A stretch of DNA of 18,895 bases. Source: an uncultured Solobacterium sp. (GTDB lineage Bacteria > Bacillota_I > Bacilli_A > Erysipelotrichales > Erysipelotrichaceae). A program made the position numbers and the translations under genes. The notes under the pieces are model-generated. The model saw only the letters and a program-made list of their open reading frames with translations. It was not told the origin of the DNA and did no database searches. The DNA lies in contig UQPV01000049.1 in NCBI GenBank assembly GCA_900543035.1, positions 1-18,895 on the forward strand, in the 5' to 3' direction. This document shows positions 1-6,240 of the stretch, piece after piece (the stretch's first letter is position 1; each line of letters begins with the position of its first letter).

Positions 1-736
1 ATGTCAGCCAAGTTTTCAATATCTCAACGCATACGATATTTTTGATTTTCTTAAAGGCAACATAGTGCTTCAGCTGGTTCTCAGTGACATCATCGCCTAA
101 GCTGAGCACATAATTCCGAACATCCTCATACAGGGTCAAAGCTTCTTTCGAAGCATCTTTTTTCTTCTCTGCAAAGGTTTTCTGTCCGCTCTTAGCTTTA
201 ATGTTGGGAGTAGAACCGCTATCTTCGGGAATAGTAGCAGCGATACTTTCGTTAATCTGCTCAAACATCAACAAATCGTCACAAAACTTCTTATATCGAA
301 TCAGACTGATATTGCGGTTCATCTGCTTGATAGCAGACTCGTCGTATTTAGTAAAGTCACCGGCGATACAAACGACTCGAGGCATAGACCAGTCGATATT
401 ATCTGCCGCCTCCAGACCCAGCTTTTCAATAACGAGCACCTTAAAGCTATCTTTGTGGTCAAGTAGCCAGTTCAAGTAGAACAAGCCTTGATTGATCACA
501 TTGTCCTTCATGGAACGCTTATATTCAAAAATGACAGGACAGTGGTTCTCGTCAATTCCGATGCTGTCCATCCGTCCACCGTCCGTGGTACGGTACTCTG
601 TGGCCAGAAAGGTTACCCCAAAGAAGGTTTCCATATTCTGCTCAATGACCATTTGCAGTTCCTTTTCCAGCGTTACAGTTCCGCTTTGATATTCCTTTAC
701 AGCGCCTTTGATATTGAATAGCTTTATGTCAGCCAT
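1..736 (-). CDS. DUF91/DUF5655-like PD-(D/E)XK protein, partial
   Basis: This reading frame starts at an ATG at 736 and runs open off the left edge of the window, so the C-terminus is missing (245 residues visible). The start is supported by an AAAGGGG ribosome binding site about 8 bases upstream. The N-terminal part (about residues 20-130) looks like the NucS/DUF91 nuclease-fold domain. A conserved Asp (D57, in RMDSIGID) is followed by E71 and K73 in PVIFEYKRS, the D...ExK pattern of PD-(D/E)XK nucleases. The later region (about 200-245, LYEDVRNYVLSLGDDV) resembles DUF5655. Proteins of this kind are often annotated as DUF91 or DUF5655 proteins in accessory regions of Firmicutes; their substrate is not known to me. 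It lies 20 bases downstream of the HTH gene and is probably co-transcribed with it. A nucleic-acid or defence role is inference only. Confidence 0.8.
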   Translation of the reverse strand, partial: MADIKLFNIKGAVKEYQSGTVTLEKELQMVIEQNMETFFGVTFLATEYRTTDGGRMDSIGIDENHCPVIFEYKRSMKDNVINQGLFYLNWLLDHKDSFKVLVIEKLGLEAADNIDWSMPRVVCIAGDFTKYDESAIKQMNRNISLIRYKKFCDDLLMFEQINESIAATIPEDSGSTPNIKAKSGQKTFAEKKKDASKEALTLYEDVRNYVLSLGDDVTENQLKHYVAFKKIKNIVCVEILKTWLT

Positions 737-756
737 CGATAGTACCCCTTTTCTGG

Positions 757-948
757 TTATCCTTTGTTTTTGATGTATTTTCCGGACTTGATTCTGGCAT
801 CTGTGGGCTTTTGGGCATCATCTGGAATTGCCCAGGCACGTCCAATTCGGATTGCCGTAGGAATACGCCCATCACGACACAGAATCTGAATTCGCCTGGG
901 GGAAATGCCCCATCTCTCTGCCGTCTGGGCAATCGACAAATAAGTCAT
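757..948 (-). CDS. Small excisionase-like helix-turn-helix protein
   Basis: The 63-residue product has a MerR/Xis-type winged helix-turn-helix near its N-terminus: SIAQTAERWGISPRRIQILC is the helix-turn-helix, and the following DGRIPTAIRIGRAWAIP is the beta wing typical of excisionase-family binders. The tail (DAQKPTDARIKSGKYIK) is basic. Such proteins occur widely beside integrative elements and in small operons with nuclease-like genes, where they may act as recombination directionality factors or local regulators; which applies here is not visible. A consensus promoter (990-1018) sits upstream, and the gene precedes the DUF91-like gene by 20 bases. An overlapping ORF in another frame (729-932) is a shadow. 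Confidence 0.85.
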   Translation of the reverse strand: MTYLSIAQTAERWGISPRRIQILCRDGRIPTAIRIGRAWAIPDDAQKPTDARIKSGKYIKNKG

Positions 949-989
949 GTTTTACCTGCCTTTCCTTTGGTTCGACAAATTATAATTAC

Positions 990-1018
990 ATTATACTCGT
1001 TAATGCGAATAAAATCAA
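990..1018 (-). promoter_or_regulatory. Sigma-A-type promoter for the HTH-DUF91 operon
   Basis: On the minus strand a -35 box TTGATT (1018-1013) and a perfect -10 box TATAAT (995-990) are separated by exactly 17 bases. It points to the HTH gene starting at 948. A second TATAAT overlaps just downstream (about 984-979). Confidence 0.75.
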
Positions 1019-1050
1019 TGCGCTCACTACTTCCCTATAATTGGGCAAAA

Positions 1051-1086
1051 CAAAGCCGCTCATTGGTTTATCAATGAGCGGCTTTG
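1051..1086 (-). terminator. Intrinsic terminator after tnpV
   Basis: A perfect 15-bp inverted repeat (1051-1065 with 1072-1086, 6-base loop) lies 54 bases beyond the tnpV stop. On the minus strand it is followed by a short T run (TTTTG). It separates tnpV from the HTH-DUF91 transcription unit. Confidence 0.75.
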
Positions 1087-1139
1087 CAGTTGCTTATTTT
1101 AGGTTCTTAAATCCCATGGTTTATTGGCGCCTTATTGTG

Positions 1140-1523
1140 TTATCTAAGAACTATCTCATTCTGGATGATTTCTTCTGCCTGGTTGCGGATACTGTTCATT
1201 GTCCTGACCCATGCAATCTGATCCTGAGATTTCAATTCCTCTGTGATTCCTTCTGCTTCTTTCATCTGGGAAATAATACAATCGAGCCGGTTTTGTGCTT
1301 GTTCATTCAGATCAGCCAGATATGTCCAGAGCTTGCCAGACAAAATCAGTTCATTGTACAGGGCTGGATGGTACTGCTCTAAATAGTCTTTGTGCATCCG
1401 TCCCCAAATCCCAATAGGCCGGGTTTCTTCCGGCAATTCCAAGTCGGGGATGTAGTAGTCTCCAACCAACGTATAATGAAGGCCATTGTGTTCATCGTAA
1501 ATATGTTTTTTGAGTTCTTCCAT
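1140..1523 (-). CDS. tnpV: TnpV-family transposon-encoded protein
   Basis: The 127-residue product matches the TnpV family (first described in Tn4451-type mobilisable elements). Visible landmarks are GDYYIPDLELPEE, the IGIWGRMHKDYLEQYHPALY segment, SGKLWTYLADLNEQAQNRLD, and the C-terminal DQIAWVRTMNSIRNQAEEII. The length is typical. The ATG at 1523 is preceded by GAGGAG about 9 bases upstream. The family's biochemical role is not established; its presence marks mobile-element DNA. No recombinase (TnpX/TnpZ-like) is visible in the window, so this is either a remnant or the edge of an element extending leftward. A terminator follows at 1086-1051. Confidence 0.88.
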   Translation of the reverse strand: MEELKKHIYDEHNGLHYTLVGDYYIPDLELPEETRPIGIWGRMHKDYLEQYHPALYNELILSGKLWTYLADLNEQAQNRLDCIISQMKEAEGITEELKSQDQIAWVRTMNSIRNQAEEIIQNEIVLR

Positions 1524-1732
1524 GTTGTCGATCTCCTCATTCTGGTGTGATAGTTAGCAAGCCTGGCTCTCCAGAAATCTTGGTAAATCATTGGTAAAAC
1601 TGAGGTTGAAACACAGGAAGTGCTTGATTTACAGGCATTTTTTCATGTCCGGCAAATCCTACCATGACAGATGATTAAATGGATAGAAAATAAAGTGATG
1701 AGAAAAACTATAGATGAGAGCAGGAGGAAAGC

Positions 1733-2245
1733 ATGAAATTGATATTGAGCGATAAACCGATCATCTTGCCTGAAACCGGCAGCGATGTCAAAATAGTGGA
1801 TCTATCCCGGCTGCAGATCAGACCATGCATCGGCTGCTTTGGATGTTGGACCAAGACGCCGGGGAAGTGTGTCATTCGTGATGATGCGGTCCGTGTCTAT
1901 CCGCTCATCGCCAGAAGCCGCAAGATCATTTATGTAAGCAAGGTGCGGTATGGCAGTTATGATACGGTGATGAAGACGATGCTGGAGCGTGCGATTCCGA
2001 TCCAGCAGGCATTTATCCATCTTGTTCAAGGGGAGACTCATCATGTGCAACGTCAGGTCAATGTGAAGGATGCAGTCATGATCGGGTATGGTGATCTTAC
2101 CATGGAAGAACAGCAGGTATTCCGACAGTTGATCGAACGAAATGCGAAAAATATGAATTTCGAACGGTGGCGTGTGAGGTTTGCGATTCCAGAAGAATTA
2201 GAACAGGTCGTTTCTGAGGAGGTGGCCGCATGGGAAAGATATTGA
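1733..2245 (+). CDS. Flavodoxin-family protein lacking an obvious FMN phosphate loop
   Basis: The 170-residue product carries the PCIGCFGCWTKTPGKCVIRDDA block (about residues 31-52) seen in NADPH-dependent FMN reductases and iron-sulfur-flavoprotein-like flavodoxins, and the flavodoxin-fold strand RKIIYVSKVRYGSYDTVMKTMLER. Unlike typical members it has no GSPR-type phosphate-binding loop at its N-terminus; the sequence begins MKLILSDKPIILPETGS. The start is set by AGGAGG ending 6 bases before the ATG. It overlaps the next gene by 16 bases, suggesting translational coupling. That gene has the GSPR loop this one lacks, so a shared complex is plausible but inferred. The physiological substrate is unknown. 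Confidence 0.78.
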   Translation: MKLILSDKPIILPETGSDVKIVDLSRLQIRPCIGCFGCWTKTPGKCVIRDDAVRVYPLIARSRKIIYVSKVRYGSYDTVMKTMLERAIPIQQAFIHLVQGETHHVQRQVNVKDAVMIGYGDLTMEEQQVFRQLIERNAKNMNFERWRVRFAIPEELEQVVSEEVAAWERY

Positions 2246-2844
2246 TCATCAATGGCAGTCCTCGGGCTCCTCGTTCTCATTCTGCTCGCTTTGCACAGAT
2301 CTTTGGTGAACGATGCAAGGCGGAAACGGAGCATGTGCAGCTTCTTCATGCGGATCATGTCCAGCTGACGCGAAAATTCGAGGATTGCAGCGATGTGTTA
2401 TTTGTCTTTCCGCTTTATGCGGATGGTGTTCCTGCCATATTGCTCGAATTCTTGAAAAGTCTTTCTGCTGCTCCGCCAACGCACCGCCCAGTGCTTTCGG
2501 TCCTGATCAACTGTGGTTTTCAGGAGCCTTGGCAAAATGACTCAGCGGTAGCGATCATGCGCTGTTTTGCTCATATGGAAGGATATCCTTTCGGCTCAGT
2601 ATTAAAGGTCGGCAGCGGAGAAGCCATTTTATCCACACCTTTTGCGTTGCTGGTCAATGCTGCGATCATCCGGTTTGCCAGAGCGGTAACAACAGGAAGA
2701 CATCGTGAATTACAGGTGAGCATGCCAATGCCTAAATGGATGTTTATCAAAGCGTCCAGACATTACTGGATCGAGTATGGCAGACGCAATGGGATCGATG
2801 AAGCGAGCATGGCCTCTCTCTTGATCGAGGATAAGGAAACTTAA
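2230..2844 (+). CDS. NAD(P)H-dependent oxidoreductase, flavodoxin fold
   Basis: The 204-residue product opens with MGKILIINGSPRAPRSHS, a strand followed by the GSPR-type FMN phosphate-binding loop of flavodoxin-like reductases. The segment DVLFVFPLYADGVPAILLEFLKSL corresponds to the second flavin-binding strand-loop (FPLYADGVP). A strand then ends in LINCGFQEPWQN, with GYPFGSVLKVGSGEAI further on. The C-terminus is basic (SMPMPKWMFIKASRHYW). The start lies inside the upstream gene in another frame, with GAGGAGG about 4 bases upstream. Together the two genes form a coupled pair of flavodoxin-fold proteins. The donor and acceptor are not known to me. Confidence 0.78.
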   Translation: MGKILIINGSPRAPRSHSARFAQIFGERCKAETEHVQLLHADHVQLTRKFEDCSDVLFVFPLYADGVPAILLEFLKSLSAAPPTHRPVLSVLINCGFQEPWQNDSAVAIMRCFAHMEGYPFGSVLKVGSGEAILSTPFALLVNAAIIRFARAVTTGRHRELQVSMPMPKWMFIKASRHYWIEYGRRNGIDEASMASLLIEDKET

Positions 2845-2895
2845 GAAATGAGGAGAAGACTAAGCAGACAGAAGGATATAAATCTCATCACAACA

Positions 2896-2923
2896 TTAAT
2901 TTTTATCGGAAATCTGCTATAAT
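2896..2923 (+). promoter_or_regulatory. Probable promoter of the ispF-dtd-folD operon
   Basis: A perfect -10 box TATAAT lies at 2918-2923, with only a weak -35 match (TTAATT, 2896-2901) at 16-base spacing. It is 18 bases upstream of the ispF start; GAGGTGATC at 2931-2939, complementary to the 16S rRNA 3' end, lies between them. Confidence 0.6.
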
Positions 2924-2941
2924 GTTCGCTGAGGTGATCTT

Positions 2942-3421
2942 ATGTTTCGAATCGGACAGTCCAGCGATATCCACCGGCTGCAGGAAGGCCGCAAGCTGAT
3001 CTTAGGCGGCGTGGAGATCGCGCATGAGAAAGGACTGCTCGGACATTCCGATGCAGATGCGCTGACCCATGCCATTGCGGAGAGCATCCTGGGCGCACTG
3101 GCGCTGGGAGATCTGGGGACGCATTTTCCTGATACGGACGAGCGCTGGCGCGGCGTCAGTTCGCTTTTCCTGCTTTCTCAAGTCTGTGAAATGATGGAAG
3201 CAGAAGGATATGCGATCGGCAATCTAGACGCGCTCATCATGATCGAACGGCCTAAGATGGCACCTCACATCATGAAGATGCGGGAGAACATCGCCCATTG
3301 CCTGCACTGCGGCATCGGACAAGTTTCCATCAAAGCGACCAGAGGCGAAAAGCTGGGATTTGTCGGCCGGGAAGAAGGCGTGCTGGCTCAATGTGCGGTC
3401 CTGCTGCAGAAGGAGGAATGA
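2942..3421 (+). CDS. ispF: 2-C-methyl-D-erythritol 2,4-cyclodiphosphate synthase
   Basis: The 159-residue product is a stand-alone IspF of the usual length. It converts CDP-methylerythritol 2-phosphate to MEcPP with release of CMP in the non-mevalonate (MEP) isoprenoid pathway. The metal ligands are in place: D9 and H11 in RIGQSSDIHRL, and H43 after the HSDADALTH motif. The FPDTDERWRG segment and the C-terminal EKLGFVGREEG are also recognisable. The segment before EKLGF reads KATRG where the common form is KATTT, so two of three threonines near the nucleotide-phosphate site are replaced; the neighbouring Glu is kept. Only 4 bases separate it from dtd, whose ribosome binding site lies within the ispF end. 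Confidence 0.95.
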   Translation: MFRIGQSSDIHRLQEGRKLILGGVEIAHEKGLLGHSDADALTHAIAESILGALALGDLGTHFPDTDERWRGVSSLFLLSQVCEMMEAEGYAIGNLDALIMIERPKMAPHIMKMRENIAHCLHCGIGQVSIKATRGEKLGFVGREEGVLAQCAVLLQKEE

Positions 3422-3425
3422 AACC

Positions 3426-3875
3426 ATGAGAGTGTTGATCCAGCGTGTGAGATATGCGTCCTGCAAAGTGGATGGGGAATATACAGGAAAGATCGATCAA
3501 GGCTTTCTGATGTTTGTCGGTTGCCGTGAAAGCGACGATGATGCCGTTATTGCTAAGATGGCCGACAAGGCATCCGGCCTGCGGATCTTTGAGGATGAAA
3601 ACGGCAAGATGAACCGCAGTCTGGAAGATGTCGGCGGCGCTATCTTATCGATCTCGCAGTTCACGCTTTATGCGGACTGCCGCAAGGGCCGCCGCCCTGG
3701 TTTTACGGAAGCGGCCAGAGGCGATACAGCCATCAAGATGTATGATCAGTTCAATGAGGAGCTGCGTCAGCGCGGTTTTCATGTGGAGACCGGCATCTTT
3801 GGCGCAGATATGAAGATCGAGCTGCTCAACGATGGTCCGGTGACCATCTGGCTTGACAGCGATGCCATCATGTGA
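3426..3875 (+). CDS. dtd: D-aminoacyl-tRNA deacylase
   Basis: The 149-residue product hydrolyses D-aminoacyl-tRNAs (for example D-Tyr-tRNA) in the cytosol, protecting translation from D-amino acids. It starts MRVLIQRVRYASCKVDGE, has the catalytic SQFTL motif at 77-81 followed by YADCRKGRRPGF, and the C-terminal GP-containing motif NDGPVT at about 136-140, which forms the chiral-proofreading pocket. The start at 3426 was chosen over an upstream in-frame ATG at 3360 because AAGGAGG lies about 10 bases upstream, the family begins with this sequence, and the longer form would overlap ispF. It is followed 13 bases later by folD. Confidence 0.95.
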   Translation: MRVLIQRVRYASCKVDGEYTGKIDQGFLMFVGCRESDDDAVIAKMADKASGLRIFEDENGKMNRSLEDVGGAILSISQFTLYADCRKGRRPGFTEAARGDTAIKMYDQFNEELRQRGFHVETGIFGADMKIELLNDGPVTIWLDSDAIM

Positions 3876-3888
3876 AGGAGAGAGCAAG

Positions 3889-4770
3889 ATGAAATTGATC
3901 AGCGGAAAAACGATCGCTGCCGATATCCGTGAAACGCTGCGGCAGCGCATCGAGAATCTGAAAGAAGCAGAAAAAAGGCTGCCTAAGCTCAGCGTCATCC
4001 TGGTCGGAGACGATCCTGCCAGTGCGACCTATGTGCGCAACAAGGAAAGAGCATGTGCGCAGACCGGTATCTTGAGCGAGACGATCCGGATGAGAGAAGA
4101 CACTACGCAGCAGGCGCTGCTGGAAGTGATCCGCCGGCTCAACGCCGATGAGACGGTTGACGGCATCCTGGTGCAGCTGCCGCTTCCCGCGCATATCGAA
4201 GCAAACGAGGTGCTCATGGCGATCGATCCTGGCAAGGATGTCGACGGTTTCCATCCGGTCAATGTAGGCAAGATGATGACCGGGATGCAGGCGCTGCTGC
4301 CATGTACGCCAAAAGGCGTCATCCGCATGCTGGAAGCAGCCGGCTATGATGATCTCAGCGGCATGCGGGCCACGGTGATCGGCCGCAGCAACATCGTGGG
4401 CAAGCCGGTCGCGCAGCTGTTGCTGGCCAAGCACGCCACTGTGACCATCGTTCATTCACATACGGCGCGGATCGCGGAGGTATGCGCTGAGGCGGATGTC
4501 GTCGTCGCTGCCATCGGCCGTCCAAAGCTGATCGGCGCTGACTGGATCAAGGAAGGGGCCGTTGTCATCGATGTCGGCATCAACCGTGATGAGCATGGGA
4601 AACTATGCGGGGATGTGGACTTTGAACAAGTGAAGGATAAAGCGGCGGCCATCTCTCCGGTCCCTGGCGGCGTCGGTCCGATGACCATCGCCATGTTGCT
4701 GGAAAATACGCTGGAGGCGTATGCCGAACATGAAAAAGGAGGACGAGGACATGGAAGTGCCACAGTATGA
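3889..4770 (+). CDS. folD: Bifunctional methylene-THF dehydrogenase/cyclohydrolase
   Basis: The 293-residue product interconverts 5,10-methylene-THF, 5,10-methenyl-THF and 10-formyl-THF using NADP in cytosolic one-carbon metabolism. Motifs in order: Y48 and K52 in SATYVRNKERAC (substrate site and catalytic Lys), GILVQLPLP (about 92-100), KDVDGFHP (from 116), CTPKGV, the Rossmann loop GRSNIVGKPVAQLLL, VIDVGIN, and PVPGGVGPMTIAMLL near the end. The start at 3889 is preceded by AAGGAGAG and matches family length; the upstream in-frame ATG at 3853 would overlap dtd. The last 20 bases overlap the DUF951 gene. Confidence 0.96.
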   Translation: MKLISGKTIAADIRETLRQRIENLKEAEKRLPKLSVILVGDDPASATYVRNKERACAQTGILSETIRMREDTTQQALLEVIRRLNADETVDGILVQLPLPAHIEANEVLMAIDPGKDVDGFHPVNVGKMMTGMQALLPCTPKGVIRMLEAAGYDDLSGMRATVIGRSNIVGKPVAQLLLAKHATVTIVHSHTARIAEVCAEADVVVAAIGRPKLIGADWIKEGAVVIDVGINRDEHGKLCGDVDFEQVKDKAAAISPVPGGVGPMTIAMLLENTLEAYAEHEKGGRGHGSATV

Positions 4771-4972
4771 TCTCAACGATATCATCGAGATGAAAAAGGA
4801 GCATCCCTGTCATAAATCAAAGCAGTGGAAGATCATCCGCATGGGGGCGGATATCCGCATCAAGTGTCTTGGCTGCGGCTCAAGCGTACTCATGCCCCGT
4901 GTCAAATTTGAAAAGAAACTGAAGCGTGTCGTCGAGCACGCGCCGCAGTCAGAAAACGCGCAGGAAAATTGA
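4751..4972 (+). CDS. DUF951 family zinc-ribbon-like protein
   Basis: The 73-residue product matches the DUF951 family: YDLNDIIEMKKEHPCHKSKQWKIIRMGADIRIKCLGCGSSVLMPRVKFEKKLKRVV. The Cys at residue 18 and the later CLGC pair suggest a possible metal-binding site; this is inference. The family is small, widespread in Firmicutes and of unknown function. The start at 4751 follows AAGGAGG (about 4736-4742) and lies within the 3' end of folD in another frame, indicating coupling. The final codons and stop (TGA at 4970-4972) are embedded in the terminator hairpin. Confidence 0.88.
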   Translation: MEVPQYDLNDIIEMKKEHPCHKSKQWKIIRMGADIRIKCLGCGSSVLMPRVKFEKKLKRVVEHAPQSENAQEN

Positions 4973-4986
4973 TCCTGCGTTTTTTG
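4957..4986 (+). terminator. Intrinsic terminator overlapping the end of the DUF951 gene
   Basis: A 7-bp GC-rich stem (CGCAGGA 4959-4965 with TCCTGCG 4973-4979) is followed by a run of six T. The DUF951 stop codon lies in the loop. Confidence 0.85.
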
Positions 4987-5039
4987 ATCTTTTCTCAACA
5001 AATCAGAAGCATTTCCCAAACAGCGTGCATGTAAATGAT

Positions 5040-5066
5040 CGGTCTGGACTTTCAGACCGGTTTTTT
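5040..5066 (+). terminator. Second intrinsic terminator with no gene before it
   Basis: A perfect 7-bp stem (CGGTCTG 5040-5046 with CAGACCG 5053-5059, 6-base loop) is followed by G and six T. It lies about 55 bases beyond the first terminator with no recognisable gene between, so it is a tandem back-up, the end of a short non-coding transcript, or a relic of a deleted gene. Confidence 0.8.
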
Positions 5067-5150
5067 CACCAAATCATGTGAGCGCGCCAGCCCAGAAACA
5101 AAATCTTAACATTTCCGTGTTACAATCATGATGCTGTAGGAGGGATGTCC

Positions 5151-5710
5151 ATGTTTCGCTTATTGGTCGTAGAGGATGACCGTGAATTAAACAAGACCGT
5201 GTGCGCTTATCTCAGCCAAAACGGTTATCAGACGACAGGATGTTTGCGTGTCGCGGAGGCATATGATGCCATGTATGGCGGCACTGTGTTCGATCTGATC
5301 ACATGATGCCGGGAATAGATGGGTTTGAATTTACGCGTGCAGTGCGAGAGCTCAATGAAGAGATCCCCATCTTGTTCATGACCGCGAGGGATGATCTTGC
5401 GTCCAAGCAGCGCGGGTTCCGCGCCGGCATCGATGACTATATGGTCAAGCCGGTCGATCTGGATGAGCTGCTGCTGCGTGTGGAAGCGCTGCTGCGTCGC
5501 GCCCATATCGCTTCCAGCAAGCGGCTTGTCATCGGCGCTCTGACGCTGGATGCGGAAGAGCACAGCGCTTATCTGAACAAAGAAGAGATCGGGCTGACCG
5601 TCAGGGAATTCAATCTGATCTACAAGCTGCTCTCTTATCCGAAAAAGACCTTTACCCGCTCTCAGCTCATGGATGAATTCTGGGACAGTTCGACTTCAGC
5701 CGGTTCATGA
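5151..5710 (+). pseudogene. OmpR-family response regulator, broken by deletion and truncation
   Basis: Two frames together encode most of an OmpR/PhoB-type response regulator. The first (5151 to a TGA at 5304-5306) gives MFRLLVVEDDRELNKTV up to FDLIT, with the acidic pair of the receiver domain. The second frame resumes at 5303 with MMPGIDGFEF, then LFMTARDD, the conserved YMVKPVD lysine, and the start of the winged-helix domain (GLTVREFNLIYKLL, FTRSQLMDEFWDSS). The missing residues between FDLI and MMPG should include the phosphoacceptor Asp. Twelve coding bases are expected there and two are present, so an approximately 10-base deletion is inferred. The protein then stops at 5708-5710, before the rest of the DNA-binding domain. 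The start has a good AGGAGGG site. No sensor kinase follows. A functional product is very unlikely. Confidence 0.85.
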
Positions 5711-5814
5711 TCGCTTCCAGCGGCGCGGTCATCTTCCTGTTCATCGTGGGAATGGGAATCAGCATGATGGTGCGTGCAAGACGCAGGGGCTTGGAATGCA
5801 GAAAGGAAGGTTAA
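5686..5814 (+). pseudogene. Orphan C-terminal tail of a membrane protein
   Basis: In a third frame, overlapping the end of the response-regulator remnant, an open stretch encodes QFDFSRFMIASSGAVIFLF and then IVGMGISMMVRARRRGLECRKEG before TAA at 5812-5814. It reads as one transmembrane helix followed by a positively charged cytoplasmic tail. There is no ribosome binding site at the internal ATG (5707). I read it as the 3' end of a lost membrane-protein gene, perhaps a permease or kinase of the same two-component locus, joined to the regulator fragment by a deletion. The parent family cannot be identified from this piece. Confidence 0.6.
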
Positions 5815-5817
5815 ATC

Positions 5818-6198
5818 ATGGATCAGAATGAAGAGACATTTGAATATCGCTATTCTGCAAAACAACAAGAGGAGATCGAAGCGATCCGCCGGAAATATCT
5901 GCCTAAGGAAGAAGACAAGATGGAGCAGCTGCGGCAGATGGACAAGCGTGTTTCTCGCAAAGGCACGATCATTTCCATCATCATCGGCGTGATCGGCTGT
6001 CTATTGCTGGGAATCGGCATGTGCTGTACGATGGAGTGGGCCGGGCGCTGGTTCGTGCCCGGTATCATCATCGGTGTGATCGGCATCGTGATGATCGCGC
6101 TGGCCTATCCGCTGTATGAGCGCATCACCAAAAAAGAACGAAAGAAGATCGCGCCGCTGATCTTGAAGCTGGCCGATGAACTGAAGAGCAAGGAATGA
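5818..6198 (+). CDS. Small two-TM membrane protein of unknown function
   Basis: The 126-residue product has a charged N-terminal region (MDQNEETFEYRYSAKQQEEI, then EAIRRKYLPKEEDKMEQL) of likely helical or coiled-coil character, and two transmembrane segments at about 51-70 (ISIIIGVIGCLLLGIGMCC) and 79-101 (VPGIIIGVIGIVMIALAYPLY). A basic then acidic C-terminal tail (ITKKERKKIAPLILKLADELKSKE) follows. I recognise homologous hypothetical proteins in clostridial genomes, sometimes carrying unsupported enzyme names; no catalytic motif is visible here. AGGAAGG upstream sets the start. Its ribosome binding site lies in the orphan membrane-protein tail before it, so it was probably the last gene of the damaged operon. 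Confidence 0.8.
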   Translation: MDQNEETFEYRYSAKQQEEIEAIRRKYLPKEEDKMEQLRQMDKRVSRKGTIISIIIGVIGCLLLGIGMCCTMEWAGRWFVPGIIIGVIGIVMIALAYPLYERITKKERKKIAPLILKLADELKSKE

Positions 6199-6205
6199 GG
6201 AAAAC

Positions 6206-6235
6206 AAAAATGGCTGTGCAGATATAGCCATTTTT
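6206..6235. terminator. Bidirectional terminator between convergent genes
   Basis: A perfect 10-bp stem (AAAAATGGCT 6206-6215 with AGCCATTTTT 6226-6235, 10-base loop) has A and T runs on both sides, as expected for a shared terminator. It lies between the plus-strand membrane protein ending at 6198 and the minus-strand PII-like gene ending at 6241. Confidence 0.85.
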
Positions 6236-6240
6236 GGTCT

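Noticed and set aside
1379..1591. A 70-codon minus-strand ORF overlapping the start of tnpV in another frame
   Set aside because: Most of it is an out-of-frame reading of tnpV, and its product matches nothing recognisable.
1588..1665. A 25-codon minus-strand ORF (MVGFAGHEKMPVNQ...) between tnpV and the flavodoxin pair
   Set aside because: There is no ribosome binding site and it is too short to assign. It could be the decayed tail of a mobile-element gene, but the sequence alone does not show it.
3868..4455. A 195-codon minus-strand ORF across folD
   Set aside because: It is antisense to a clearly identified folD with all motifs intact, and shows no motif of its own.
5106..5126. TTAACA and TACAAT considered as -35 and -10 boxes of the broken response regulator
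   Set aside because: The gap between them is only 9 bases, so they cannot form one promoter; TACAAT may still be a -10 box, but no good -35 box lies at proper spacing.
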